Positions 42,478-52,256 of a stretch of 64,000 nucleotides of DNA are shown here, piece after piece. Position 1 is the stretch's first letter, and each line of letters starts with the position of its first letter. Made by a program: the position numbers and the translations under genes. The stretch is from assembly GCF_029210485.1 (NCBI RefSeq), contig NZ_JARGET010000003.1, forward strand, positions 248,001 through 312,000, given 5' to 3'. This DNA is from Hoeflea sp. YIM 152468. GTDB taxonomy: Bacteria; Pseudomonadota; Alphaproteobacteria; Rhizobiales; Rhizobiaceae. The notes below the pieces were generated by a model. It was not told where the DNA came from and ran no database searches. It saw only the letters and a list, made by a program, of their open reading frames with translations.

Positions 42478-43994
42478 GTCCAGCCCTCCGCGGGAGTGAT
42501 GTGCTTGCGACCGCCAAACAGCTTGCCGGTCGATACGCCCGAGGAACAGCCGTTGCCATCGGTAAAGCCGCAGCCCGATCGCAGATCATAGGCATCCTCG
42601 ACCATTTCCCGGTGGGTGGTGGGGATGACGAAGCGATCCTCGTAATTGGCGATCGCCATGATCTGGTACATCTCGTCGATCTGCTGAGGGGTCAGGCCAA
42701 CGCGCTGGGCCACGCCGAGATTGATGACGCCATCCACGGTTTTCGAGCGCATATAGGAACGCATTGCCAGCATGCGTTCGAGCGCCGAGACCACCGGAGC
42801 CTCGTCTCCTGCTGTCAGCATATTGGCGAGATACTTCACCGGAATTCGCAGTGACTTGACGTCCGGCATCTCGCCATCGGTGCCGATCTGACCGGCTTCG
42901 GCGGCGTTCTGGATCGGACTCAACGGAGGGACATACCAGACCATCGGCAGGGTGCGGAATTCGGGGTGCAGCGGGAAAGCGATCTTCCACTCCATCGCCA
43001 TCTTCCAGATCGGTGACCGCCGGGCCGATTCAATCCAGTCCTCCGGCACGCCCTCGGCGCGCGCCGCAGCGATGACGTCCGGATCGCTCGGATCGAGAAA
43101 CACGCCAAGTTGGGCGTCGTAAAGGTCCTGGTCGTTTTCGACCGACGCCGCCTCGGCAATCTTGTCGGCATCGTAGAGCATGACGCCGATATAGCGAATG
43201 CGGCCGACACAGGTTTCCGAACAGACTGTTGGCTGACCCGATTCCAGACGCGGATAGCACAGCGTGCATTTTTCCGATTTTCCGGTCGACCAGTTGTAAT
43301 AGATCTTCTTGTAGGGACAGGCAGACACGCACATCCGCCAGCCGCGGCATTTCTCCTGGTCAATCAGGACCACACCATCGTCTTCACGCTTGTAGATCGC
43401 GCCCGACGGACAGGCCGAGGCACAGGTCGGGTTGAGACAGTGCTCGCACAGCCGTGGCAGATACATCATGAAGGTGTTTTCGTACTGGCCGTAGATTTCC
43501 TTCTGGATGCCCTCGAAATTGGCGTCCTTCGACCGTTTGGAGAATTCGCCGCCGAGGATTTCCTCCCAGTTCGGCCCCCATTCGATCTTTTCCATGCGCG
43601 CGCCGCTAAGCTTGGAGCGAGGCCGCGCCGTCGGAAACGCCTCCATCTCCGGCGCCGACTTGAGGTGATCGTAGTCAAAGTCGAACGGTTCGTAGTAGTC
43701 GTCGATTTCCGGAAGATCCGGGTTGGCGAAGATGTTGGCGAGGATGCGCCACTTGGCGCCCTGCTTGGGCCGCAGCTTGCCGGCCTTTGACCGTTCCCAG
43801 CCGCCGTTCCAGCGTTTCTGGTTTTCCCAGTCCTTGGGATAGCCGATGCCTGGCTTGGTTTCGACATTGTTGAACCAGGCGTATTCGACGCCGTCGCGGC
43901 TGGTCCAGACGTTCTTGCAGGTCACCGAACAGGTGTGACAGCCGATGCATTTGTCGAGATTGAGCACCATGCCTATTTGTGCGCGTACCTTCAT
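42474..43994 (-). CDS. narH: Respiratory nitrate reductase beta subunit
   Basis: A 506-residue iron-sulfur subunit. The first cluster motif is CIGCHTCSVTCKNVW; later groups include CEHCLNPTCASACPSGAIYK, then CRGWRMCVSACPYKKIYY and CTLCYPRLESGQPTVCSETC. The Trp within CRGWRMC marks the [3Fe-4S] site of NarH. Three [4Fe-4S] and one [3Fe-4S] cluster are expected. It overlaps narG by 4 bp at its start and narJ at its end. Confidence 0.97.
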   Translation of the reverse strand: MKVRAQIGMVLNLDKCIGCHTCSVTCKNVWTSRDGVEYAWFNNVETKPGIGYPKDWENQKRWNGGWERSKAGKLRPKQGAKWRILANIFANPDLPEIDDYYEPFDFDYDHLKSAPEMEAFPTARPRSKLSGARMEKIEWGPNWEEILGGEFSKRSKDANFEGIQKEIYGQYENTFMMYLPRLCEHCLNPTCASACPSGAIYKREDDGVVLIDQEKCRGWRMCVSACPYKKIYYNWSTGKSEKCTLCYPRLESGQPTVCSETCVGRIRYIGVMLYDADKIAEAASVENDQDLYDAQLGVFLDPSDPDVIAAARAEGVPEDWIESARRSPIWKMAMEWKIAFPLHPEFRTLPMVWYVPPLSPIQNAAEAGQIGTDGEMPDVKSLRIPVKYLANMLTAGDEAPVVSALERMLAMRSYMRSKTVDGVINLGVAQRVGLTPQQIDEMYQIMAIANYEDRFVIPTTHREMVEDAYDLRSGCGFTDGNGCSSGVSTGKLFGGRKHITPAEGWT

Positions 43995-46900
43995 TCTGCT
44001 GCCTCCTTGGTTGATGCCGGAGTGTCGAGCCAGTCGACCTTGTCCATCTTGCGCACAATCACGAACTCGTCGCGGTTCGAGCCGACGGTGCCGTAATAGT
44101 TGAAGCCGTAGCTCAACTGCGCGTAACCGCCGATCATGTGAGTGGGTTTGAGAACCGTGCGGGTGACCGAATTGTGGATGCCGCCGCGCTTGCCGGTAAT
44201 CTGGCTGCCCGGGGTGTTCACGATCTTTTCCTGGGCGTGGTACATGAACAGCGTACCCTCCTTGATCCGCTGGCTGACAACGACACGCGCGGTGAGAACC
44301 CCGTTTGAGTTGAAGACCTCGACCCAGTCATTGTCCGCAAGCCCCGCTTTCTGGGCATCGACCTCGGACATCCAGACCACCGGGCCGCCACGGTTGAGCG
44401 TCAGCATCAGCAGGTTGTCGGAATAGGTCGAGTGAATGCCCCATTTCTGGTGCGGGGTGATGAAGTTCAGCACCACATGTTTGTCGCCGCCGGTCTGCAC
44501 CATCGCCGGCGCGATGGTCTTCAGATCGACCGGTGGACGCCAGGTGACGAAGCCTTCGCCAAAGGCGCGCATCCATTCGTGGTCCTGATAAAGCTGCTGG
44601 CGGCCCGACAGGGTGCGCCACGGGATCAACTCATGCACATTGGTATAGCCGGCGTTGTAGCTGACCTCCTCGCTCTCGATTCCCGACCAGGTCGGGGAGG
44701 AAATGATCTTGCGCGGTTGCGCCGCGATGTCGCGGAAGCGGATCTTTTCATCCTGCTTGGCCGCGGCCAGATGCGCGTGTTCGCGCCCGGTGATCTTTTC
44801 GAGTGCATTCCAGGCCTTGACGGCAACGTCACCGTTGGTTTCCGGCGCCAGCATCAGGATCACCTCGCAGGCATCGATCGCCGTGTCGATCCTGGCCATG
44901 CCCTGGGTCACACCTTCATCGCTGACCTGGCCATTGAGGTCCTGGAGGTGGTGCACTTCCACCTTGGTGTCCCAGGCGATGCCCTTGCCACCATTGCCGA
45001 CCTTCTCCATCAAAGGACCAAGCGCAGTGAAGCGTTTGTAGAGATTGGGGTAGTCCCGCTCGACCGCAATGTAATTCGGTGCGGTCTGTCCCGGGATCAG
45101 TTCGCATTCTCCGGCTTTCCAGTCGGCGACGAAAGGCTGGGCCAGCTCGCCGGGACTGTCGTGCTGCATCGGCAGCGACACGACATCATCTTCTACGCCG
45201 AGCACTTCGGGTGCGACCTCGGAGAACTTCTTGGCAATCGCCTTGAAAATTTCCCAGTCCGACTTGCTCTCATAGGCCGGATCCACCGCTGCCTGCAGCG
45301 GGTGAATGAACGGGTGCATGTCGGATGTGTTCAGGTCGTCCTTCTCGTACCAGCTGGCTGTCGGCAACACGATGTCGGAATAGACGCAGGTGGTCGACAT
45401 GCGGAAATCCAGCGTCACAAGAAGATCGAGTTTGCCTTCCGGCGCGGTGTCGTGCCACTTGGCCTCAACCGGCTTGATCCGCCCTTCCTCGCCCAGATCC
45501 TTGCCGAGCATGCCGTGATCGGTGCCCAGCAGGTGGCGCAGGAAGTATTCATGCCCCTTGCCCGATGATCCGAGCAGATTGGAGCGCCAGACGAACAGAT
45601 TGCGCGGCCAGTTTTCCGGCGCATCAGGGTCTTCGCAGGACATTTCCAGCGTTCCCGATTTCAAGCCTTCCGCCACGAATTCGGCTGCCGTCTTGCCGGC
45701 GGCCTTGGCTGCACGCCCGACGTCCAGCGGATTGGTCTTGAGCTGTGGCGCTGACGGCAGCCAGCCCATGCGTTCAGCCTGGATGTTGTAATCGATCAGG
45801 CTGCGTTCGGCCCAATTGCCGGCGGGCGCCGTCGGCGAGACGATCTCGCCGGCCGTCACTGTTTCGTAACGCCACTGGTCGGTGTGCGCATACCAGGCCG
45901 AGGTCGAGTTCATATGACGGGGTGGACGCGCCCAGTCGAGCGCGAAGGCCAGTGCTGTCCAGCCGGTCTGCGGACGCAGCTTTTCCTGGCCGACATAATG
46001 CGACCAGCCGCCGCCTGACTGCCCGACGCAACCGCACATCACCAGCATGTTGATGATGCCGCGATAGGCCATGTCCATGTGATACCAGTGGTTCAGACCG
46101 GCGCCGAGAATGACCATCGACTTGCCGTTGGTTTTCTCCGCATTGGTGGCAAATTCGCGCGCCACGGCGATGATCCGGTCCGCCTTGACCCCGGTTATCT
46201 TTTCCGCCCAGGCCGGCGTGAACGGCACGTCGGCGTCATAGGAGCTGGCAACATTGTCGCCGCCAAGACCGCGATCAAGGCTGTAATTGGCGCAGAACAG
46301 ATCGAACACGGTCGTTACCAGTGCGTCCCCGTCCTTGAGCTTGAGCCGGCGAACGGGAATGCTGCGGGTCAGCACATCCGGGTGGTCGCACCTGGTGAAA
46401 TGCTCGGTCGCTGCTCCACCGAAATAGGGGAAGTCGACGCCGACCACATCATCGTGATCCTCATCGAGGATCAGCGTGGAGGACAGTTCGATTGCCTGTT
46501 CGCCTGCCCTCTCCTCGAGGTTCCAGTACCCGTTTTCGCCCCAGCGGAAGCCGATGGAGCCATTGGGCGCGACGATATCACCGGTCTTGCTGTCGATGCC
46601 GACCGTTTTCCAGTCCGGATTGTTGGCTTCGCCCAGGCCGTCGGTGAAATCAGCTGCACGCAGCATCCGGCCCGGAACATAACGGCCGTCCTTTTCATCC
46701 AGCCGTACCAGCAGCGGAAAATCGGAGTATTTGCGGGTGTAGTCTTCGAAATACGGCACCTGCCGGTCGAGATGATACTCGCGCAGGATGACATGGCCGA
46801 ACGCCAGCGCCAGCGCCGCATCGGTGCCCGCTTGCGGATTGAGCCAGATGTCGCCGAATTTTGCCGCTTCGGAATAATCCGGGCTGACGACGGCCGATTT

Positions 46901-47728
46901 GGCGCCGCGATAGCGGGCTTCGGTATAGAAATGGGCATCCGGCGTGCGGGTCTGCGGCACGTTCGATCCCCACAGGATCATGAAGCTGGAATTGTACCAA
47001 TCGGCACTTTCGGGCACATCGGTCTGCTCGCCCCAGGTCTGCGGGCTGGCCGGCGGCAGATCGCAATACCAGTCATAAAACGACATGCAGGTCCCGCCCA
47101 TCAGGCTGAGGTAGCGCGAGCCGGCGGCATAGCTGACCATCGACATGGCCGGAATGGGCGAAAAGCCGAAGACCCGGTCGGGGCCATAGGTTTTGGTCGT
47201 GTAGGCATTCGCTGCCGCAATGATCTCGGTCACCTCTTCCCAGTCGGCACGCACGAAGCCGCCTTTGCCGCGGGTCTTGGTGTAGCTGTCGCGCTTGGCC
47301 GGATCAGCCTGGATCGCTTTCCAGGCCGCCACCGGGGTCATGGTCTTGCGCATTTCGCGCCACAGACGCATCAACCGCCCGCGCACCAGAGGTGTCTTCA
47401 CCCGGTTGGCCGAATAGAGGTACCAGCTGTAACTGGCGCCGCGGGCGCAGCCACGCGGCTCGTGATTGGGCATGTCGGGCCGGGTGCGCGGATAATCGGT
47501 CTGCTGCGTTTCCCAGGTGACAATGCCCGACTTGACGTAGATCTTCCATGAACACGACCCGGTGCAGTTCACCCCGTGGGTCGAGCGCACGATCTTGTCG
47601 TGGCGCCAGCGGTTGCGGTAAACCTCCTCCCAATCGCGGCTCTCGATGGTGGTTTGACCGTGCCCGTCGGCGAAGGTGTCCTGACGGGTGGATTTGAGAA
47701 AATTCAATCGGTCGAGAAGATGGCTCAT
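43991..47728 (-). CDS. narG: Respiratory nitrate reductase alpha subunit, Mo-bis-MGD
   Basis: A 1245-residue catalytic subunit reducing nitrate to nitrite in the cytoplasm. The FS0 cluster motif HGVNCTGSCSWKIYVKSGIV has the NarG-specific His in place of the first Cys. The molybdenum Asp ligand is in SNVPQTRTPDAHFYTEARYR. Other conserved stretches are SYYDWYCDLPP-like FYDWYCDLPPASPQTWGEQT and the C-terminal AQLSYGFNYYGTVGSNRDEF. The first visible N-terminal residues (MSHLLDRLNFL) match the membrane-complex NarG type. It starts 17 bp after narK. Confidence 0.97.
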   Translation of the reverse strand: MSHLLDRLNFLKSTRQDTFADGHGQTTIESRDWEEVYRNRWRHDKIVRSTHGVNCTGSCSWKIYVKSGIVTWETQQTDYPRTRPDMPNHEPRGCARGASYSWYLYSANRVKTPLVRGRLMRLWREMRKTMTPVAAWKAIQADPAKRDSYTKTRGKGGFVRADWEEVTEIIAAANAYTTKTYGPDRVFGFSPIPAMSMVSYAAGSRYLSLMGGTCMSFYDWYCDLPPASPQTWGEQTDVPESADWYNSSFMILWGSNVPQTRTPDAHFYTEARYRGAKSAVVSPDYSEAAKFGDIWLNPQAGTDAALALAFGHVILREYHLDRQVPYFEDYTRKYSDFPLLVRLDEKDGRYVPGRMLRAADFTDGLGEANNPDWKTVGIDSKTGDIVAPNGSIGFRWGENGYWNLEERAGEQAIELSSTLILDEDHDDVVGVDFPYFGGAATEHFTRCDHPDVLTRSIPVRRLKLKDGDALVTTVFDLFCANYSLDRGLGGDNVASSYDADVPFTPAWAEKITGVKADRIIAVAREFATNAEKTNGKSMVILGAGLNHWYHMDMAYRGIINMLVMCGCVGQSGGGWSHYVGQEKLRPQTGWTALAFALDWARPPRHMNSTSAWYAHTDQWRYETVTAGEIVSPTAPAGNWAERSLIDYNIQAERMGWLPSAPQLKTNPLDVGRAAKAAGKTAAEFVAEGLKSGTLEMSCEDPDAPENWPRNLFVWRSNLLGSSGKGHEYFLRHLLGTDHGMLGKDLGEEGRIKPVEAKWHDTAPEGKLDLLVTLDFRMSTTCVYSDIVLPTASWYEKDDLNTSDMHPFIHPLQAAVDPAYESKSDWEIFKAIAKKFSEVAPEVLGVEDDVVSLPMQHDSPGELAQPFVADWKAGECELIPGQTAPNYIAVERDYPNLYKRFTALGPLMEKVGNGGKGIAWDTKVEVHHLQDLNGQVSDEGVTQGMARIDTAIDACEVILMLAPETNGDVAVKAWNALEKITGREHAHLAAAKQDEKIRFRDIAAQPRKIISSPTWSGIESEEVSYNAGYTNVHELIPWRTLSGRQQLYQDHEWMRAFGEGFVTWRPPVDLKTIAPAMVQTGGDKHVVLNFITPHQKWGIHSTYSDNLLMLTLNRGGPVVWMSEVDAQKAGLADNDWVEVFNSNGVLTARVVVSQRIKEGTLFMYHAQEKIVNTPGSQITGKRGGIHNSVTRTVLKPTHMIGGYAQLSYGFNYYGTVGSNRDEFVIVRKMDKVDWLDTPASTKEAAE

Positions 47729-47745
47729 CTTGCTCTCCTTTCAGG

Positions 47746-50475
47746 TCAGACTGTTGGGACGGCGGGCGCGGCACCACCGACCCGTTCGGTTGCGGCCAGA
47801 AGGCCTTCCGGACGGGTGTAGTAGAACCAGGTCAGCACGACACAGATCACGTAGAAGCCGAGAAACCCCCAGAGTGCAGCCACCGGGCCGCCGGTCATGG
47901 CGATGGAGGTGCCGTAGGCCTTGGGGATGAAAAAGGCGCCGTAAGCGGCGATGGCGGAGGTGAAGGCGATGATTGCCGCACTTTCGCGTTCGGCCTGCTT
48001 GCGCAACGAGTCGCCCGCCAGGTCCGGCATCAACCGCGGGATCTCCCGCGCCATGATCGCCGGGATCATCTGGAAGGTCGATGCGTTGCCGACACCGGTG
48101 AGAAAGAACAGCGCCATGAACGAGGCGAAGAAACCCCAGAATGCGCCGGGCTGCTCCTTGATGCCGAGGAAGAAAATCACCCCGAAAACCGCGGCAATCA
48201 TCCCCAGGAAGGTCCAGAAGGTGACGCGCCCGCCGCCGAACCTGTCGGAAATCCAGCCGGTGCCGGCACGGGACAGGGCGCCCACCAGCGGACCAAGGAA
48301 AACGAACTGCAAGGCGTTGACTTGAGGGAACTGAAGTTTGGTCAGCAGCGGGAAACCGGCGGAGTAGCCGATGAAGCTGCCGAAGGTGCCGGTGTAGAGA
48401 ATGCACATGATCCAGTTGTGCTTGCGGCTGAAGATGATCGCCTGCTCCTTGAAGCTGGATCTGGCGTCGGCAATGTCATTCATTCCCAGCCAGGCAGCGA
48501 TTGTTGCCGCAATGATGAACGGGACCCAGATGAAACCTGCGTTCTGCATCCACAATTGACCGCCGTCCGACATCGTCTGGGGCTGGCCACCAAGCGCGCC
48601 GAAGACACCGGCGGTGATGACAAGCGGCACCAGAAACTGCATGACGGAGACTCCGAGATTGCCAAGACCCGCATTCAGCGCCAGCGCGTTGCCCTTTTCC
48701 GCCTTCGGATAGAAGAAGGCGATGTTGGCCATCGAGGAGGCGAAGTTACCACCGCCGAAGCCGCACAGCAGCGCCAGAACCAGAAAGATCAGATAGGGCG
48801 TGTCCGGACTTTGCACGGCATAGCCGATGCCCATGGCGGGCAGCAGCAGCGAGGCAGTTGAGAGTGTCGTCCACAGTCTTCCACCGAAAATCGGGACCAT
48901 GAAGCTGTAGAAGATCCGCATGGTTGCCCCCGACAGGCCGGGAAGTGCGGCAAGCCAGAACAATTGACCCGAGGTGAAATCAAACCCGATCGCGGGAAGA
49001 CGCGCGACCACGACCGACCACACCATCCAGACCGAGAAGGCCAAAAGCAGTGCCGGGATCGAGATCCAGAGATTGCGGCGGGCGATACGGCGGCCTTTGT
49101 TCTCCCAGAAGCGCGGGTCCTCGGGGCTCCACTCGTCCAGCGTGTGCGCAGTCTGCGCGGCGTCAGAGACCGGCATCCCCAGCATTTCCGGGAGTTGCGG
49201 CAGTTGACTCAGGACCTCGCCCTGCATCGTCCGCTCCATCACCCGGATCGCCATGTGCATCCACAGCAGCGAAACGCTGACCAGCAGGAACAGCAACGCG
49301 AATGCCGATGTATAGATGCCAGTCAGGTCCAGCGCTGCGCCGAATATGATCGGCAGGATGAACCCGCCAAGGCCGCCGATCATGCCCACCAGCCCGCCGA
49401 CAGCACCGACATGCGTGGGGTAATAGACCGGAATGTGCTTGAACACCGCCGCCTTGCCGAGGCTCATGAAGAACCCGAGCGCGAACAGGATGAAAACGAA
49501 AGGCCAGAAGTCGAGCTTGGTGGAAAAAGCGATCGGGCCGTCCTTGCCCTGGATCACATAGTCTGTCGCCGGATAGGACAGCATAAACAGCAACAGGGCG
49601 GAAAAACCGAGGCTCCAATACATCACCGCCCGGGCGCCGAAGCGGTCCGAGAGCGCGCCGCCATAGGCCCGGAACAAGGACCCCGAAAGCCCGAATGCCG
49701 CGACCGCCATGCCGGCCATGCGGATGTCGACACCGTAGACTTCTGTCAGGTAATGCGGCGTCCAGAGGGCTATGGCGACAAAGCCGCCAAAGACGAAGAA
49801 GTAGTAGAGCGAGAAACGCCAGACCTGCAGATTCTTCAGGGGGGCGAACTGTTCGGTCAGCGAGGGCGGGCGGTCGCCACTCTTGCGGCGGGCGACCAGT
49901 TCCGGATCGTCCTTGGCAAGCAGGTAAAATGCCACGGCCGTCAGCGCAAGGGCAGCCGCCCAGACATGGGCGACCCCGTGCCAGCCGTAGGAGACCATCA
50001 CGAAGGGTGCGACGAATGTGGTGACTGCCGAGCCTACATTGCCTGCACCGAAAATGCCCAGTGCCGTTCCCTGCTTGCCCTGGTCGTACCAGCGAGAGAC
50101 ATAGGCGACGCCGATAATGAACGACCCGCCGGCAAGACCTATGCCGAGCGCGGCAACAAGATACATGGTGTAGGACGAGGCCCAGGTCAGCATCCACGTG
50201 GCGGCGGCTGTCAGCAGCATCTGGAGGGTAAAGACATTGCGCCCGCCGTACTTCTCCGTCCAGACACCGAGGATCAGCCGTGTCAGCGATCCGGTGAGAA
50301 TGGGGGTCGCAACGAGCAGGCCGAACTGGAACTCGCTCAAGCCCAGTTCAGACTTTATCTCCACGCCGATGATGGAAAAAATGGTCCAGACCGCGAAACA
50401 GGCAGTAAACGCGATCGTGCTCAGTGAAAGCGCCCGTGTGCGCTCTGTTTGCGAGACCTGTCCCCTATCGAGCAT
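47746..50475 (-). CDS. narK: Fused NarK1-NarK2 nitrate/nitrite transporter
   Basis: A 909-residue membrane protein with two complete MFS domains of about 12 helices each. The first (about residues 10-420) has LSLSTIAFTACFAVWTIFSI and AYGGALSDRFGARAVMYWSL, like NarK1, a proposed proton-nitrate symporter. A roughly 50-residue cytoplasmic linker follows. The second (from about residue 480) begins IARRNLWISIPALLLAFSVW and contains AGTGWISDRFGGGRVTFWTF, like NarK2, a proposed nitrate/nitrite exchanger. The single-chain fusion is known from Paracoccus. GGAGAAAG precedes the start, and an FNR-type box lies at 50550-50563. Confidence 0.95.
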   Translation of the reverse strand: MLDRGQVSQTERTRALSLSTIAFTACFAVWTIFSIIGVEIKSELGLSEFQFGLLVATPILTGSLTRLILGVWTEKYGGRNVFTLQMLLTAAATWMLTWASSYTMYLVAALGIGLAGGSFIIGVAYVSRWYDQGKQGTALGIFGAGNVGSAVTTFVAPFVMVSYGWHGVAHVWAAALALTAVAFYLLAKDDPELVARRKSGDRPPSLTEQFAPLKNLQVWRFSLYYFFVFGGFVAIALWTPHYLTEVYGVDIRMAGMAVAAFGLSGSLFRAYGGALSDRFGARAVMYWSLGFSALLLFMLSYPATDYVIQGKDGPIAFSTKLDFWPFVFILFALGFFMSLGKAAVFKHIPVYYPTHVGAVGGLVGMIGGLGGFILPIIFGAALDLTGIYTSAFALLFLLVSVSLLWMHMAIRVMERTMQGEVLSQLPQLPEMLGMPVSDAAQTAHTLDEWSPEDPRFWENKGRRIARRNLWISIPALLLAFSVWMVWSVVVARLPAIGFDFTSGQLFWLAALPGLSGATMRIFYSFMVPIFGGRLWTTLSTASLLLPAMGIGYAVQSPDTPYLIFLVLALLCGFGGGNFASSMANIAFFYPKAEKGNALALNAGLGNLGVSVMQFLVPLVITAGVFGALGGQPQTMSDGGQLWMQNAGFIWVPFIIAATIAAWLGMNDIADARSSFKEQAIIFSRKHNWIMCILYTGTFGSFIGYSAGFPLLTKLQFPQVNALQFVFLGPLVGALSRAGTGWISDRFGGGRVTFWTFLGMIAAVFGVIFFLGIKEQPGAFWGFFASFMALFFLTGVGNASTFQMIPAIMAREIPRLMPDLAGDSLRKQAERESAAIIAFTSAIAAYGAFFIPKAYGTSIAMTGGPVAALWGFLGFYVICVVLTWFYYTRPEGLLAATERVGGAAPAVPTV

Positions 50476-50549
50476 TCTCTTTCTCCGTTTGCAGCTCGGG
50501 GTGACCCCGCGCGTTCAAACGGAATTTGCCCAAGCCACGAGACGGCGAC

Positions 50550-50563
50550 TTGACACAGATCAA
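50550..50563 (-). promoter_or_regulatory. FNR-type box, narK proximal
   Basis: TTGACACAGATCAA reads TTGATCTGTGTCAA on the minus strand, a near-perfect FNR palindrome. Its centre is 81 bp from the narK start. Centred at -41.5 it would place transcription near 50515, leaving a leader of about 40 bases. Confidence 0.7.
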
Positions 50564-50686
50564 GATGGCAGGCGCGCACGACCGCAAATCTCATGATCGG
50601 AGAAAGAAACAAATGGGCATGCAATATTTTTCGAATTGAGACCGCTCGCACAGCCGGAACGAACTGGATTCAAATCAAATCATGTC

Positions 50687-50700
50687 TTGATTATTATCAA
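50687..50700. promoter_or_regulatory. FNR-type box, narK distal
   Basis: TTGATTATTATCAA is a perfect TTGAT-N4-ATCAA palindrome. It lies 137 bp upstream of the proximal box. It may be a second activator site for narK or may serve an unrecognised transcript. Confidence 0.6.
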
Positions 50701-50915
50701 TTCGATCCTGAAGGCGCCGGGATGGGCCTGCGGGTCGCTGCTGCCGGGCCAGGTGCGGGGAGCCCGGCCGGCACCATGCCTGCCGCGTTCAAACGGATTC
50801 ATTTGAACGATGACGTAGATGCCTTGATTCAAACAGATACGGCGTTCCTTGCGCATCCAGCAGGATGGGCGGCGCCGCAGGTCGATGCGGGCCGACAGGC
50901 TCCGCAGACACGCCA

Positions 50916-50945
50916 CTCGCTGATCGGACCGGTCCGATCAGCGAG
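50916..50945. terminator. Perfect 30 bp palindrome after the TRAP large-permease gene
   Basis: CTCGCTGATCGGACC is followed immediately by its exact reverse complement, GGTCCGATCAGCGAG. It lies 26 bp beyond the stop of the leftward TRAP operon. As RNA it forms a very stable hairpin, so a terminator for that operon is likely, although no T tract follows. Confidence 0.55.
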
Positions 50946-50971
50946 CGTGCATTTCACAGCCAAGGCAATGC

Positions 50972-52246
50972 TCAATACATGAGATTGGGCAACCACATGC
51001 TGAACATCGGCACATAGGAGAGAATGATCAGAGCCACCACCATCAGCAGGATGGTCGGAATGGCTGCCCGGAAAATCTCGAACAATGTCATCCTGGCGAC
51101 CCCCATCGCCACGAACAGGTTCAACCCCACCGGTGGCGTCAGCATCCCGACAGAGAGGTTGACCAGCATGATGATGCCGAAATGGATCGGATCAACGCCA
51201 ACCTGTGCTGCGATCGGCTGCATCAACGGGCCCAGGATGATGATCGCCGAGGCGCTGTCGAGAAAGCAGCCCGCGAGCAACAGAATCAGGTTGAACAGCG
51301 CGATCACAATCACCGGGTTCTCAGTCCCCGACAGGATATAGGTCGCCAGTTGCGATGGCGCACCGGTGCTGGCAAGAAGCCAGGAGAACGCCGACGCCCC
51401 GGCAGTGATCAGCAAGAGCGGTCCTGAAATCAGTCCGGTGTTGCGCAGCACAATCAGCATGCCCTTGAACGAGATGGTGCGGTAGACCACCACACCGACA
51501 AACCAGCCGTAAAGGCAAGCTGTCGCGGCTGATTCCGTCGGGGTGAACACCCCGGTGTAAATGCCTCCGAGCAAGATGACCGGCAAGCCCAACCCCCAGG
51601 CGGCCCGCTTGAACGCAGCAATCAGGTTTCTGGCAGTCGGGAATTCATCCCGCGGGTAGCCTTTGCGGATCGAATAGGCCGAGGCATAGAGGATCAGAAT
51701 TCCGCCGATCAGCATGGCGGGCAGCAGACCGGCGGCAAAGAGCTTGCCCACCGACGTTCCGGTCACCGAGCCATAGATGATCAGTGCAATCGAAGGCGGC
51801 ACAATCGGACCCAACGTGCCCGCTGTTGTAATCAAGCCAATTGAGAAATATTTGTCATACCCCGCCGACACCATCGCCGGATACATGATCGCACCAATGG
51901 CAATCACCGTTGCCGGGCTTGATCCGGATATCGATCCGAACATCAGGCAGGCGACGACAGCCGCTGCCGCCAAGCCGCCGGGCAGCCAGCCGATCAGGGC
52001 GCGAGCCAGACCGATGAGCCGGTCCGACAGTCCACCGATGCGCATCAGCTCGGCGGCAAGAATGAAGAACGGGATCGACATGAGCGAAAAGTTGTTCATG
52101 CCGGAGAACATCCGCATCGGCACGACAACCGGGTCGATTCCACTCCAGAAGTAGAAAACCAGGCCTACGGAAAGGGCGAGCGCTGCAAAGATCGGCAACC
52201 CGAAAAGCAACAGGCCAAAAAAGGCCGGAACAAGTGCTGATAACAT
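50972..52246 (-). CDS. TRAP transporter large permease (DctM type)
   Basis: A 424-residue membrane protein with about 12 hydrophobic segments. Conserved DctM features include FFILAAELMRIGGLSDRLIG, GSISGSSPATVIAIGAIMYP, and FGIIMLVNLSVGMLTPPVGL followed by NLFVAMGVAR. The large permease carries solute with sodium, using the binding protein as receptor. It is the last gene of the amidase-TRAP operon and follows the small permease by 10 bp. The substrate is unidentified. Confidence 0.94.
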   Translation of the reverse strand: MLSALVPAFFGLLLFGLPIFAALALSVGLVFYFWSGIDPVVVPMRMFSGMNNFSLMSIPFFILAAELMRIGGLSDRLIGLARALIGWLPGGLAAAAVVACLMFGSISGSSPATVIAIGAIMYPAMVSAGYDKYFSIGLITTAGTLGPIVPPSIALIIYGSVTGTSVGKLFAAGLLPAMLIGGILILYASAYSIRKGYPRDEFPTARNLIAAFKRAAWGLGLPVILLGGIYTGVFTPTESAATACLYGWFVGVVVYRTISFKGMLIVLRNTGLISGPLLLITAGASAFSWLLASTGAPSQLATYILSGTENPVIVIALFNLILLLAGCFLDSASAIIILGPLMQPIAAQVGVDPIHFGIIMLVNLSVGMLTPPVGLNLFVAMGVARMTLFEIFRAAIPTILLMVVALIILSYVPMFSMWLPNLMY

Positions 52247-52256
52247 GATGGCGCCT

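Larger units (their letters stand above)
50476..50971. other. 496 bp control region upstream of narK
   Basis: No convincing gene is present; the longest frame here has unusual composition and no ribosome-binding site. The stretch holds two FNR-type boxes (50550-50563 and 50687-50700), probably the narK promoter region, and a perfect 30 bp palindrome (50916-50945) just after the TRAP gene stop. Confidence 0.6.

Noticed and set aside
44432-47551. Long rightward frames opposite narG
   Set aside because: They are shadows of a confident GC-rich gene on the other strand and contain no known domain.
50593-50982. 129-codon rightward frame upstream of narK
   Set aside because: It has no ribosome-binding site, crosses two FNR boxes and the 30 bp palindrome, and resembles no family I know.
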